Assembly (NCBI GenBank): GCA_049522195.1
Contig: JBEKOB010000013.1
Span: 1 to 62,238, forward strand
Source: UBA9647 sp049522195
GTDB lineage: Bacteria; Bacteroidota; Ignavibacteria; UBA10030
Length of the DNA: 62,238 nucleotides
Reading direction: 5' to 3'
The translations under genes and the position numbers were made by a program. Under the pieces are notes generated by a model. The model did not search any database. It saw nothing but the letters and a program-made list of their open reading frames with translations, and was not told where the DNA came from. This document shows positions 27,427-36,814 of the stretch, one piece after another. Each line of letters opens with the position of its first letter. The stretch's first letter is position 1.

Positions 27427-28677
27427 ATGACACAGGATATTGCTGTTGGTCTTGACATAGGAACTACAAAAGTATGTGCCATCGTTGCGTCGCCGGACGA
27501 AAGCCATCCGGGAAAGCTGAACATCCTCGGCATCGGCAAAGCTTCCTCCGATGGCTTGACACGCGGCGTGGTCACAAACATTGAGAAGACTGTCCGCTCG
27601 ATTCAAACCGCCGTTGCAGATGCGCAGGCCCAGTCAGGAGTGAAGATCACGTCCGTGACGGTGGGCATCGCCGGCGATCATATACAGAGTTTTCAAAGTC
27701 GTGGGGTGGTTGCAATCAGCCGACCCGAGAACGAGATCACGCAGGATGATGTTGACCGGCTCATCGAAGACACCAAGAAGGTTGCCCTTCCCTCGGATCG
27801 GAAAATTATTCACGTCATCCCGCAGCAATTTATCGTCGATGGCCAGGATGGTATTTACGACCCGGTCGGGATGTCGGGCGTCAGGATGGAAGCGATTGTA
27901 CATATCATCACCGGACTCGTCACTGCAGCGCAAAACATTTACAAGTGCGTCCAGCGCGCTGGATTGCACGTGAACGACATGGTTCTCGAACCGCTTGCGT
28001 CAAGCTATGCAGTGCTCGACGATGAGGAGAAAGAAGTCGGTGTTGCATTGCTCGACATCGGCGGCGGCACAACCGACCTGGCAGTGTTTGAGGAGCGAAC
28101 CATCAGGCACACTGCAGTCATTGGCATCGCTGGCAAGAAGGTAACAGACGATGTCCGCAAAGGGCTCGGTATTCTAACAGAGCAGGCCGAGCGTATCAAG
28201 CAGGAACATGGCTACGCATTCATGCCCGCAATCGTGAACAATGAGCCGATCATTCTGCCGGGGATCGGCGGTCGCCCCCCGATCGAGATCGATAAGAAAC
28301 TTCTCTGCCAGGTGATTCAACCGCGTATGGAGGAAATTCTGGAGATTGCAGCAATGGAGATCAAACGGTCTGGTTACTCTAAGCATCTTTCGGCCGGCGT
28401 CGTGTTGACCGGAGGTGGATCGCTTATTAAAGGGACTGCAGATCTTGCCCACGAGGTTCTCGGCATGCCGGTGAAGATCGGCATACCGTCGGGTTTCAGT
28501 GCCGGCTTGATTCACGAGATCGAAAACCCGATCTACGCGACCGGTGTGGGACTTGTGATACACGAGCTCAAGCATCGCGATCGTTCTACGATTGCAGCGA
28601 GCGTGAACCCCGAAAAGGGGAGGGGGTCGGTAAAGAATATTTTCAACAGGATGAAGACGTGGTTTGATGAACTTTAG
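27427..28677 (+). CDS. ftsA: Cell division protein FtsA
   Basis: 416 residues of the actin fold: VGLDIGTTKVCAIVA at the N-terminus, ALLDIGGGTTDLAVF, VVLTGGGSLIKG, and a C-terminal amphipathic helix (NIFNRMKTWFDEL) for membrane binding. It tethers FtsZ to the membrane. I chose the ATG at 27427 since the frame upstream is antisense-like noise overlapping ftsQ. Confidence 0.95.
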   Translation: MTQDIAVGLDIGTTKVCAIVASPDESHPGKLNILGIGKASSDGLTRGVVTNIEKTVRSIQTAVADAQAQSGVKITSVTVGIAGDHIQSFQSRGVVAISRPENEITQDDVDRLIEDTKKVALPSDRKIIHVIPQQFIVDGQDGIYDPVGMSGVRMEAIVHIITGLVTAAQNIYKCVQRAGLHVNDMVLEPLASSYAVLDDEEKEVGVALLDIGGGTTDLAVFEERTIRHTAVIGIAGKKVTDDVRKGLGILTEQAERIKQEHGYAFMPAIVNNEPIILPGIGGRPPIEIDKKLLCQVIQPRMEEILEIAAMEIKRSGYSKHLSAGVVLTGGGSLIKGTADLAHEVLGMPVKIGIPSGFSAGLIHEIENPIYATGVGLVIHELKHRDRSTIAASVNPEKGRGSVKNIFNRMKTWFDEL

Positions 28678-28824
28678 GGAGTAGATGAGAAGTGGAGAAA
28701 AAACGACAGACGATACTCCACTACTTCAATACTTCAATACTCCACAACTTCAATACTTATAAAGAACTTGATCAGAATTTGACACATACAAACTCACAAC
28801 CAACTAATTAAAGGAGATGTTACC
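28678..28824 (+). other. ftsA-ftsZ spacer with short direct repeats
   Basis: The 147-base spacer holds repeats of ACTTCAATACT and the related ACTCCACAACT (about 28715-28762). An AAAGGAG ribosome-binding site precedes the ftsZ GTG. No clear promoter was identified, though a separate ftsZ promoter would be usual here. Confidence 0.45.
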
Positions 28825-29997
28825 GTGATTGAACTTGACACCTTAGCGGACCGCGGGGCAAAGATTCGTGTGGTTGGTGTTGGCGGTGGTGGTGGAAACG
28901 CCGTCAATAGCATGATCGACAAAGGGTTGGTCGGCGTAGATTTTATCGCCATCAATACCGATGTCCAGGCGCTGGAACGCAACCAGGCATCACAGAAGAT
29001 CCAGGTCGGGAAGACCCTGACCCGGGGCCTTGGTGCCGGCGCAGATCCCACCATCGGCCACCGGGCTGTAGAGGAGGACCGTGAGGAGATTGCCCGCGCC
29101 CTGAACGGCAGCGATATGGTCTTTGTAACTGCCGGAATGGGAGGCGGGACCGGAACCGGCGGAGGACCCATCGTAGCAAACATCGCGAAGAGCCTCGGAG
29201 CTCTCGTTGTCGGTATCGTGACAAAGCCTTTCAACAGCGAAGGGAAACGTCGCATCAGTCAGGCGGAAGAAGGGATCGAGGAATTAAAAAAGCAGGTTGA
29301 CACCCTGATCGTCATTCCAAATCAGAAACTGCTGGATATCATCGACAGGCACACCCCGCTTATGGAGGCATTCGATCTGGCGAATGAGGTCCTGCATAAC
29401 GCCACACGGGGCATTTCGGAGCTGATCACTGTCCCGGGTCTCATCAACGTGGACTTTGCCGATGTCCGGACTGTAATGCGGGAGATGGGTGACGCACTGA
29501 TGGGATCTGGCATTGCTACTGGTGAGAACCGCGCTACTGAAGCGGCGCATGCGGCTATTTCCAGCCCACTGCTCGATGGTGTTTCCATTGCCGGCGCCCA
29601 AGGCATCCTGATCAACGTCACTGGCGGCAAGAACATGTCGCTCGTGGAAGTTGATGAAGCCGTAAGCGTCATTCACGACGCAGCCGGCGATGACGCAAAC
29701 GTCATCCTTGGTACGGTTGTCGATGACAACATGAAAGATGAAATGATGGTCACCGTCATCGCAACGGGCTTCAACAAAAAGGTCGCGGCAGCCAAACAGC
29801 CGCCGAAGTCTGCTACGAGGCTCATCGATCGTATTCCATCGGGACCCGGCGATCTTCAGAAGTTTGAAGAGCCGACATTCCTGCGCCGCGGTATCGACAT
29901 CTCGATCCAGGCCCAACGGGAACCCGAGAAGGGGGACGATAAGATTGACAAATCGGATCCAGAGAAACCCGCGTTCTTGCGGAAGATAATGGATTAG
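28825..29997 (+). CDS. ftsZ: Cell division GTPase FtsZ
   Basis: 390 residues starting at GTG. Tubulin-type nucleotide site: VVGVGGGGGNAVNSM, AGMGGGTGTGGGP near 103-115, and NVDFADVRTVM for the T7-loop region. A variable linker leads to the C-terminal peptide KPAFLRKIMD, which binds FtsA. Last gene of the dcw cluster, followed by a strong terminator. Confidence 0.97.
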   Translation: MIELDTLADRGAKIRVVGVGGGGGNAVNSMIDKGLVGVDFIAINTDVQALERNQASQKIQVGKTLTRGLGAGADPTIGHRAVEEDREEIARALNGSDMVFVTAGMGGGTGTGGGPIVANIAKSLGALVVGIVTKPFNSEGKRRISQAEEGIEELKKQVDTLIVIPNQKLLDIIDRHTPLMEAFDLANEVLHNATRGISELITVPGLINVDFADVRTVMREMGDALMGSGIATGENRATEAAHAAISSPLLDGVSIAGAQGILINVTGGKNMSLVEVDEAVSVIHDAAGDDANVILGTVVDDNMKDEMMVTVIATGFNKKVAAAKQPPKSATRLIDRIPSGPGDLQKFEEPTFLRRGIDISIQAQREPEKGDDKIDKSDPEKPAFLRKIMD

Positions 29998-30120
29998 CAC
30001 AGCCGAAGGCAACCTTCATCCCGGATTGTACTGAGAAGAAGGCTGTCTTCACCGTTTCAAATCTCTGCAGGGGGCTTCCACCCTTCCTGCGGAGCTTTCA
30101 CGGATGTTTCTGACATCTCC

Positions 30121-30161
30121 ATCCCCGCGAAGGAGCAAATCCTTCGTGGGGATTTTTTTTT
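30121..30161 (+). terminator. Rho-independent terminator of the dcw cluster
   Basis: 14-bp stem ATCCCCGCGAAGGA (30121-30134) with TCCTTCGTGGGGAT (30140-30153), one G-U pair, a 5-base loop and a run of nine T. It lies 124 bases after ftsZ. Confidence 0.9.
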
Positions 30162-30222
30162 GGCGAAGGGGTTCTTCAACCGGGGTCAACCGCTAAAGAA
30201 GGACGCCTTCTCCATTTCCCTC

Positions 30223-31560
30223 TTATCCAACCCTCACACTCGCGTTCACAGCACTGAGTGCCTGCCCGAAATCCTCGATGATGTCTTCGATGTGTTCAAT
30301 ACCGACGGATACGCGGACAAGATCGGGAGTCGTACCGGATTCGAGCTGTTCTTTAGGATTCAGCTGTTGATGAGTAGTTGATGCCGGATGAATAACCAGG
30401 GTCTTTGCATCTCCAACATTTGCAAGCAAGCTCGCAAGTTTCAGATTATTGATGAACTTCCTCCCCGCTTCAAGTCCCCCCTTGATGCCGAAAACGAGCA
30501 TCCCGCCGTATAATCCCTGGCGGAGGTACTTCTTCGCGGTCGCGTGCGACGGATGATCCTCGAGCCCGGGGTACATCACCCACTCGATGAGCGGGTGCTT
30601 TCGCAACCACTGTGCAAGCGCCAAAGCATTCTGGCTGTGGCGCTCGGCGCGCAGCGAGAGCGTCTCAAGTCCCTGGATAAAGAGGAACGAGTTGAATGGA
30701 CTCAGGCATGGTCCGAAGTCTCTCAGTTGTTCCACACGCGCTCGAATGATGAACGCGATGTTTCCAAAGGGACTTTTCGAGCCGAAGGTTTCCCAGAAAT
30801 TCAGACCGTGGTAGCCCGGGCTGGGTTGAGTGAAGACGGGAAAGTTCCCATTCCCCCAATCGAATTTCCCAGAATCGACAATGATCCCGCCGATGGACGT
30901 CCCGTGCCCACCGATCCATTTTGTGGCCGAGTGGACGATGATATCGGCGCCATGGTCAAATGGCCGGCAAAGATAACCGCCTGCCCCAAATGTGTTATCG
31001 ACAATCAACGGTATTCCGTGGCTGTGTGCCACTTTCGCGATGGCCTCAATATCAGGAACCTGCAGACGCGGGTTACTGATGGTTTCAATGTAGAGTGCCT
31101 TCGTCTTTGAATCGATCAGTTTTTCAAAGTCCGCCGGGCTATCCCCTTCCACAAATTTTGTATCAATTCCCAAACGAGGAAGCGTGACCTTGAAGAGGTT
31201 GTACGTGCCACCGTAGAGCAGACTTGTGGAGACGATGTTTTCTCCTGCCTGAGCGATAGTGGAGATGGCAAGAAACTCTGCCGCCTGGCCCGAAGAGACG
31301 GCCAGTGCTGCGACGCCCCCTTCGAGGGCAGCTACGCGCTCTTCGAAGACAGCGGTCGTCGGATTCATGATGCGCGTGTAGATGTTTCCGAATTGCTGTA
31401 GCGCGAACAGCGACGCGGCATGTTCCGCGTTGTCGAATGTGAACGACGTGGTTTGATAGATCGGCACAGCGCGTGCGTGCGTCGCAGGATCGGCCTGCTG
31501 TCCTGCATGAAGCTGCAGTGTCTCGAAGTGACGATGCGGTGTCTTTCCGTTGCTACTCAT
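30223..31560 (-). CDS. metY: O-acetylhomoserine sulfhydrylase (O-acetylhomoserine aminocarboxypropyltransferase)
   Basis: 445-residue Cys/Met-metabolism PLP enzyme: FETLQLHAGQ start, PIYQTTSFTF, GNIYTRIMNPT, SSGQAAE, DNTFGAGGYLCRP and the PLP Lys in HSATKWIGGHG near 214. The long form with FETLQLHAG and GLNFWETFG is typical of MetY, which makes homocysteine from O-acetylhomoserine and sulfide. A SAM-I riboswitch in its leader independently supports a methionine role. Confidence 0.93.
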   Translation of the reverse strand: MSSNGKTPHRHFETLQLHAGQQADPATHARAVPIYQTTSFTFDNAEHAASLFALQQFGNIYTRIMNPTTAVFEERVAALEGGVAALAVSSGQAAEFLAISTIAQAGENIVSTSLLYGGTYNLFKVTLPRLGIDTKFVEGDSPADFEKLIDSKTKALYIETISNPRLQVPDIEAIAKVAHSHGIPLIVDNTFGAGGYLCRPFDHGADIIVHSATKWIGGHGTSIGGIIVDSGKFDWGNGNFPVFTQPSPGYHGLNFWETFGSKSPFGNIAFIIRARVEQLRDFGPCLSPFNSFLFIQGLETLSLRAERHSQNALALAQWLRKHPLIEWVMYPGLEDHPSHATAKKYLRQGLYGGMLVFGIKGGLEAGRKFINNLKLASLLANVGDAKTLVIHPASTTHQQLNPKEQLESGTTPDLVRVSVGIEHIEDIIEDFGQALSAVNASVRVG

Positions 31561-31742
31561 AGGTGCTCCTTGATGTGTGATAGTATGATTGATGTGTGAT
31601 TAATTTTCTTCGTCAGGTGTCGATGAACCGGGCCGTATATCAGCTATTGAACAGAACGCGGGTGCGCTCAACAAAAACATCGTATCGCGATTCAGGAGCT
31701 TACCAAGAAGTGATGAGACAGGAGGCCGCAGAAGAGGTTATA

Positions 31743-31780
31743 AAACAAAAAACCTCTTCCGGGTCGATATGCCAGAAGAG
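31743..31780 (-). terminator. Riboswitch expression-platform terminator
   Basis: Minus strand: ACCTCTTC (31780-31773), loop, GAAGAGGT (31759-31752), then TTTTTTGTTTTA. It is 22 bases after the SAM aptamer. A second CCTCTTC copy (31739-31730 on the minus strand) could pair with the same GAAGAGG arm. Confidence 0.8.
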
Positions 31781-31801
31781 GTGATGTCCAAACTCTCCGA
31801 G

Positions 31802-31914
31802 CTCATCTTTCCCGGTGACTGTGTCACGGGGTAGGAATTAGCACCTGGCTCCCGATCGCTCGGGACGGTTGCTACGGCTTCATCGGGCCTGTTCCCTCAG
31901 CCGTTCTTGATAAG
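31802..31914 (-). promoter_or_regulatory. SAM-I (S-box) riboswitch aptamer
   Basis: Minus strand shows the conserved S-box elements in order: CTTATCAAGA (P1 and kink region), GGCTGAGGGA, GGCCCGATGAAGCC, GCAACC, AGGTGCTAATTCC and GAAAGATGAG. P1 pairs CTTATC (31914-31909) with GATGAG (31807-31802). It precedes a terminator and metY, so high SAM should stop metY transcription. Confidence 0.95.
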
Positions 31915-31944
31915 CTGCTACATGTCTTCATTGAAGACACAAGT

Positions 31945-31973
31945 AATATACAATCGTCGAGGCCATTTGTCAA
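31945..31973 (-). promoter_or_regulatory. Sigma70-type promoter of the SAM riboswitch-metY transcript
   Basis: Minus strand TTGACA (31973-31968), 17-base spacer, TATATT (31950-31945). The start site would be about 25 bases upstream of the aptamer. The short palindrome TGTCTTCA/TGAAGACA (31924-31939) lies in between. Confidence 0.8.
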
Positions 31974-32109
31974 GAACCATGTGAAGAAAAATGACGTTGA
32001 ATTCAAAAAGAAGGCACTTTCCTCAGGTAAATCGATGAGACAGAACTGTTTAGCCAACTCACGTCATGTGTTTTGATTCTCTGTGGTTGTTTTTCTACAT
32101 TGAATAGAT

Positions 32110-32781
32110 ATGAAAAAGACTTTTATCCGGACACTTCTGTTGGTCTCGTCGCTTGCCTCCATCGTGTTTGCACAGCAGCGGATTGAGAGTCAATTCCGGA
32201 TTGCACGACTGAAATACAGCGGCGGCGGGGACTGGTACAACGATCCATCGGGCGAACCAAACCTGCTGAAGTTCATCAAGGAGAATACGGCGATCGATGT
32301 CGATCCGCGTTATGAATTTGTGGATCTCTCGAGCGAGAAACTCTTCTCCTACCCGCTTCTCTTTATGACGGGGCATGGGAACATCGTTTTCTCCGACTAC
32401 GAAATCCAACGGCTCCGTTCGTACCTGGCAAATGGGGGATTTCTCTACGCAGACGACGACTATGGCATGGATAAGGCGTTTAGGCGGGAGATGAAGAAGG
32501 TCTTCCCGGACCAGGAACTTGTTGAGCTCCCGTTCACGTACGGACTCTACAGCTGTCAATTCAATTTCCCGAATGGTGTCCCGAAGACGCACGAACACGA
32601 CGGCAAACCAGCGCAGGGGTTCGGCATTTTCCAGAAGGGTCGATTGGTAGTGTATTACACGTACGAATCCAATCCGGGCGACGGCTGGGTCGATCCCGAA
32701 GTCCATGGTGACCCCGAATCGGTACGACTGGAAGCGTTGAAGTTCGGAGCGAATATCATGGTGTGGGCACTGACGCACTAG
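32110..32781 (+). CDS. DUF4159 domain protein, exported
   Basis: 223 residues with a signal peptide (KKTFIRTLLLVSSLASIVFAQ) followed by the DUF4159 pattern: IARLKYSGGGDWYNDP, FMTGHGNIVFSDYEI, LRSYLANGGFLYADDDYG and a C-terminal GANIMVWALTH. The fold is related to glutamine-amidotransferase-like domains but lacks an evident catalytic triad. In Bacteroidota and related groups it is often next to DUF4175, BatA and MoxR genes; here only DUF4175 follows. A TTTG-N20-TACATTG sequence ends 8 bases before the ATG and may be a -33/-7 promoter. Confidence 0.85.
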   Translation: MKKTFIRTLLLVSSLASIVFAQQRIESQFRIARLKYSGGGDWYNDPSGEPNLLKFIKENTAIDVDPRYEFVDLSSEKLFSYPLLFMTGHGNIVFSDYEIQRLRSYLANGGFLYADDDYGMDKAFRREMKKVFPDQELVELPFTYGLYSCQFNFPNGVPKTHEHDGKPAQGFGIFQKGRLVVYYTYESNPGDGWVDPEVHGDPESVRLEALKFGANIMVWALTH

Positions 32782-32840
32782 CTAGAACCGGTTACCTCGA
32801 CGTGAATAGTGAATAGTAAACAGTGAACAGAAAAAGATCG

Positions 32841-32920
32841 TCGTCACCCTGAGCGTAGTCCTGAGCGACCTCCTGGCTTCAACAGGCGGGAGCCGAAGGA
32901 CGAAGTCGAAGGGTGTCACT
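32841..32920. repeat. Dispersed CACCCTGAGCG/GAAGGGTG inverted repeat
   Basis: CGTCACCCTGAGCG (32842-32855) and CGAAGGGTGTCAC (32907-32919) flank GTCCTGAGCGACC and GCCGAAGGACG. The layout is that of a widespread intergenic inverted repeat. It lies between DUF4159 and DUF4175. Confidence 0.55.
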
Positions 32921-32941
32921 TGAATCGAAATCAGCGCGACT

Positions 32942-35900
32942 TTGACCACCCCCTCAATCATACTGACCGATATTCTTCAGCGGATTTCTACTACGCGCAA
33001 ACGCCAGCGCTCGGTCGATCTGCGGTCCGGCACCATGCTGTTCGGCACACTCCTCGCCTTAGCCTTGGTTTCCACATCTCTGATTGAGCTGGCGCTCAGG
33101 CTCGATCGCCCGGGTCGTACAATCCTCTTCATCATCCTGGCAGTATTCACCACAGTTCTTTTTGTCTGGCACGTTGCGCGACCTTTGCTTCGATCCATTG
33201 GCCTCCTTCGGTCCGACGACAATTTTGTGGTCGCACAGCGCGTCGGCAAGCACTTCCCTCAGATCCACGACCGGCTGTTGAACATACTCCAGCTGGACCA
33301 GGAAATTGCGACAGGTAAATCTCTTTATTCCCCCGAGCTTGTAGACGCGTCGTTTCAGGATCTCGCCGCCGAAATACGCGACATCGCTTTCACAGATTCC
33401 GTGGATGCTTCTCCAGTCAAGCGTTCAGCGAGACTTCTCGGAGCCAGTGCCGTTGGAGCGTTTCTGCTCGTCATCGCTTCGCCGGGCCCGATGTACGATT
33501 CGCTCTTCCGCATCATGCATTTCAGTCGAGATTTCTCATCCCCGTCGGAGTTTATCTTCGAAGTCTTTCCCGGAAACAGCGAAGTTGTCAAAGGTCAATC
33601 GGTTCAAATAGCTGTTCGCGTTCAATCCACCTCCGTCGCTGTAGCAATGCCGAGGCAGCAACCACTCAACTTGTTTTGGCGGCTTGAGGGAACGCAGAAT
33701 TTCGAAAACGCGGAACTCCGCATTGACTCCACCGGCACTTACAAAACTTCCTTCCAGAGCCTTCGCGGCTCCACGGAATATTATGCAAAAATCGCTGAGG
33801 CGGAGAGCCCGCATTACCGCCTGTCCGTCGTCGATCGCCCCGTCCTCCGGTCGTTCCAGGTCCGTCTTGAGTATCCGGCATATGCGAAGCTTCCCCCAAG
33901 GGTCCAGGAGGAATTCATTGGCGATGTGACAGCGCTCGCGGGCACAAAGGTCACCCTCAGCGGCATCACAAGCAAATACCTGCGGGAAGGAAAAATCGTT
34001 TTCGGCGCCGGAGCGGTGGTTCCCCTCATCACGGACAACCAGAAGTTCTCTGCATCGTTCCATCTCGCAACGGAAACGGATTACCACGTCGAGGTCTCTG
34101 ATGTCGAAAACCTCGCAAACGTCGATCCGGTTCACTACCAATTAAAGATCATCCCCGATGAAGCTCCCTCGATTTCGATCCTCCAGCCCGGACGGAATAT
34201 CGATCTTGCAGGGGACAAGTTCTTGCGGCTCGTGATGCAGGCCAAGGATGATTTTGGTTTCTCAAGCATCCGCATCGGCTACAAGCTGACACACTCCCGG
34301 TACGAACCACCGTGGGATGCCTACAAATTTACATCTGTCTCGCTTCCATCCGGACCATCGACCGAGCTCGAGCTTCCCTACACATGGGACCTTTCGCCCT
34401 TGCGGCTTGTACCGGAAGATGTCGTCGAGTATTTCGCTGAGGCATTCGACAACGACGCTGTGCACGGTCCGAAGAGCGGTCGCAGTCAGCTTTACCTCCT
34501 TCGCCTGCCATCGGTCGACGAGGTCTTTGCGGAGCTCGACAAGGGGCATGAGGCCTCGCTGGATGATCTCAAGCAGACGCTTCAGGATGCCAAGCAGTTG
34601 AAAGACAAAATCGAGTCGATCAACCAGGACATTAAGAAGAATAAGGAGATGGACTGGCAGCAACAGAAGAAGATGGAGGAGATGTCCAAGAAGTATCAGG
34701 ATGTCCAGAAGAAACTCGACAATGTCCAGAAGAAACTTGATGAGATGGTCCAGAAAATGGATCAGCAGCAGGTCCTTTCCAAGGAGACAATGGAAAAGTA
34801 CATGGAGCTTCAACAGATGTTCGAGCAAATGAACTCAGCGGATCTCCAGCAAGCATTGACGCAGATGCAGCAGGCGATGCAGAATCTGAACAAAGATCAG
34901 ATCCAGCAGGCCCTTCAGAAATTGACATTCTCCGAGGAGCGGTTCCGCCAAAGCATCGAGCGAACGATTGAGCTTCTCAAGCGAATTCAGATAGAGCAAA
35001 AACTGGATGAAGCGCGCAAGCGAGCAGAGGCGCTTGAGCAGTCACAATCCGACTTAAACAACCAGACCAAGGGAGCCGGAAAGGACCAACAGAGCCGGAA
35101 CGACCTCTCGAAGAAGCAAGAAGATTTGAGCGAGCAACAGCGAACACTCGAACAAGAGACCGAGGATGTTCAGAAACGGATGGAAGAATTCTTTACTGAG
35201 ATGCCTTCCGACCGCATGCAGAAGCTGAATCAGCAGACGAAACAGGGTCAGCTGCAGCAGAAAATGAACCAGGCCGGCAATCAGATCCAGTCTGGACAAG
35301 ACCAGCAAGCACAGGAGACGCAGCAGGAACTCTCAGAGCAGCTGAAGGATCAATCAAAGCAATTGCAGTCGATTCAGCAGGAGATGCTTCAGAAGCAAAT
35401 GCAGGCTACCCTGAATGCGCTTCGCAGGGCTACGAACGATATGCTTGAGCTTTCGAAGCGCGAGGAGACGTTGAAGCAGGAATCGGCAAGCGCGCCTGTC
35501 AATTCACCCCAGCTCCGTGAGAATGCACAGGAGCAGATGGGTGTCATGCAGGATATGGGAAATGTCGTGCGCGGTCTAAGCGAGCTCTCCAAGAAGTCCT
35601 TCGCCGTCACGCCGGAGATGGGAAAATCGATCGGCGAGGCGATCGGGCACATGCAAACCTCTCTGAATGCGCTTGAGGGGCGAAATGGGTTCGGGGCATC
35701 ACAGGAGCAAGGGTCTGCGATGGCATCGCTGAACAAGACAGCGATGCAAATCGAGAACGCGATGCAAAATATGATGCAGCAAGGCGGTTCGGGAATGGGC
35801 GGATTGATGCAGCAGCTGCAGATGATGGCCGGACAGCAGCAAACGATAAATATGCAGACGCAGGGAATGCAGCAGGCGGCAGACGCCGCGCGGCTCGCCG

Positions 35901-36328
35901 TAGAGCAGGAAGCTGTTCGAAAATCACTCGAGCAGCTCAATAAAGAAGCCCAGGCAAGCGGTGAGCAGAAGAACATGCTTGGGGATCTGGAAAAAATCGG
36001 CGAAGAGATGAAAGAAGTGGTTCAGAATCTCGAGCAGAACAACGTCAATCGCGAGACCATACAGAAACAGGAGCGGATTCTTTCGCGATTGCTCGATGCT
36101 TCGAAGTCCGTGCGCGAACGGGATTACGAGAAAAAGCGGAAGGCCCAGACCGGAACAGAAATTGCCCGTCGCAGCCCCGGCGACCTTGATCCCTCAACCC
36201 TTGAGGGAAAGAACAAATTGCTCGATGATTTGCTCAAATCACTCGAGCATGGCTACTCGAAGGATTATCAGGAATTGATTCGGAAGTACTTCGACGAGCT
36301 GCAGAAGATGGAGACGCAGAAGAAGTAA
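32942..36328 (+). CDS. DUF4175 family membrane protein with long Gln-rich coiled coil
   Basis: 1128 residues. Two N-terminal helices (about 29-50 and 60-78), a third near 155-172, then extracytoplasmic beta-rich domains to about 520, then a very long Gln/Met/Lys coiled coil (about 525-1100) with many KKLDNVQKKLDE- and MQQAMQNL-type heptads. The architecture matches DUF4175, of unknown function, next to its usual partner DUF4159. The start appears to be TTG (32942). The low-complexity coiled coil makes family matching in that part unreliable. Confidence 0.85.
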   Translation: MTTPSIILTDILQRISTTRKRQRSVDLRSGTMLFGTLLALALVSTSLIELALRLDRPGRTILFIILAVFTTVLFVWHVARPLLRSIGLLRSDDNFVVAQRVGKHFPQIHDRLLNILQLDQEIATGKSLYSPELVDASFQDLAAEIRDIAFTDSVDASPVKRSARLLGASAVGAFLLVIASPGPMYDSLFRIMHFSRDFSSPSEFIFEVFPGNSEVVKGQSVQIAVRVQSTSVAVAMPRQQPLNLFWRLEGTQNFENAELRIDSTGTYKTSFQSLRGSTEYYAKIAEAESPHYRLSVVDRPVLRSFQVRLEYPAYAKLPPRVQEEFIGDVTALAGTKVTLSGITSKYLREGKIVFGAGAVVPLITDNQKFSASFHLATETDYHVEVSDVENLANVDPVHYQLKIIPDEAPSISILQPGRNIDLAGDKFLRLVMQAKDDFGFSSIRIGYKLTHSRYEPPWDAYKFTSVSLPSGPSTELELPYTWDLSPLRLVPEDVVEYFAEAFDNDAVHGPKSGRSQLYLLRLPSVDEVFAELDKGHEASLDDLKQTLQDAKQLKDKIESINQDIKKNKEMDWQQQKKMEEMSKKYQDVQKKLDNVQKKLDEMVQKMDQQQVLSKETMEKYMELQQMFEQMNSADLQQALTQMQQAMQNLNKDQIQQALQKLTFSEERFRQSIERTIELLKRIQIEQKLDEARKRAEALEQSQSDLNNQTKGAGKDQQSRNDLSKKQEDLSEQQRTLEQETEDVQKRMEEFFTEMPSDRMQKLNQQTKQGQLQQKMNQAGNQIQSGQDQQAQETQQELSEQLKDQSKQLQSIQQEMLQKQMQATLNALRRATNDMLELSKREETLKQESASAPVNSPQLRENAQEQMGVMQDMGNVVRGLSELSKKSFAVTPEMGKSIGEAIGHMQTSLNALEGRNGFGASQEQGSAMASLNKTAMQIENAMQNMMQQGGSGMGGLMQQLQMMAGQQQTINMQTQGMQQAADAARLAVEQEAVRKSLEQLNKEAQASGEQKNMLGDLEKIGEEMKEVVQNLEQNNVNRETIQKQERILSRLLDASKSVRERDYEKKRKAQTGTEIARRSPGDLDPSTLEGKNKLLDDLLKSLEHGYSKDYQELIRKYFDELQKMETQKK

Positions 36329-36348
36329 CCCCCTCTTCTCCCCAAGCC

Positions 36349-36369
36349 CCCTCTCCTCTTAGGAGAGGG
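36349..36369. repeat. Palindrome upstream of the DUF559 gene
   Basis: CCCTCTCCT (36349-36357) and AGGAGAGGG (36361-36369) form a perfect 9-bp stem within a C-rich stretch that runs from the DUF4175 stop. It can terminate DUF4175 transcription. A related palindrome follows the DUF559 gene. Confidence 0.6.
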
Positions 36370-36409
36370 TACGGGTGAGGTTGATGAACCTCCATCCGGC
36401 TGCTTCAAC

Positions 36410-36799
36410 ATGAACACCATGCTTCAACACCTTCCCAAATACACGAAATCTCTAATCCCCTTTTCGCGAAAATTGCGTCGCGATATGACCGATACAGAAA
36501 AGAAGCTTTGGTCACTTCTTCGCAACAACAGATTAGGTGCAAAGTTCAGAAGGCAGGTTCTTTACGGCCGCTACATTCTGGACTTCTATTGCGTCAAAGC
36601 ACACCTGGTGGTTGAACTCGACGGCAGTCAGCATTATACGCCCGAGGGGAGACAGCGAGATGCAATAAGAGACGCATATCTGAGAAATGATGGATTGGAA
36701 GTCGTGCGTTTCTTAAACGACGAGGTGTTCGTGAACGAAGAGGGTGTAGAGCAGGTGATTTACGAGAAGGTTCAAGATGCGTTGAACAAGCGGCAGTGA
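36410..36799 (+). CDS. DUF559 protein, PD-(D/E)XK endonuclease-like (Vsr-related)
   Basis: 129 residues with the DUF559 pattern: RDMTDTEKKLWSLLRNNRLG, FRRQVLYGRYILDFYC, and VVELDGSQHY, where the Asp of DFYC and the Glu/Asp of VVELDG fit a PD-(D/E)XK nuclease core related to Vsr. No methylase or partner gene is nearby. It is bracketed by two GC-rich palindromes, as if it were an independently moving insert. Biological role unknown. Confidence 0.87.
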   Translation: MNTMLQHLPKYTKSLIPFSRKLRRDMTDTEKKLWSLLRNNRLGAKFRRQVLYGRYILDFYCVKAHLVVELDGSQHYTPEGRQRDAIRDAYLRNDGLEVVRFLNDEVFVNEEGVEQVIYEKVQDALNKRQ

Positions 36800-36814
36800 T
36801 ACTGCCGACCCCAT

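Noticed and set aside
31596..31784. A 62-codon plus-strand frame in the metY leader.
   Set aside because: It runs antisense through the riboswitch terminator and has no coding features.
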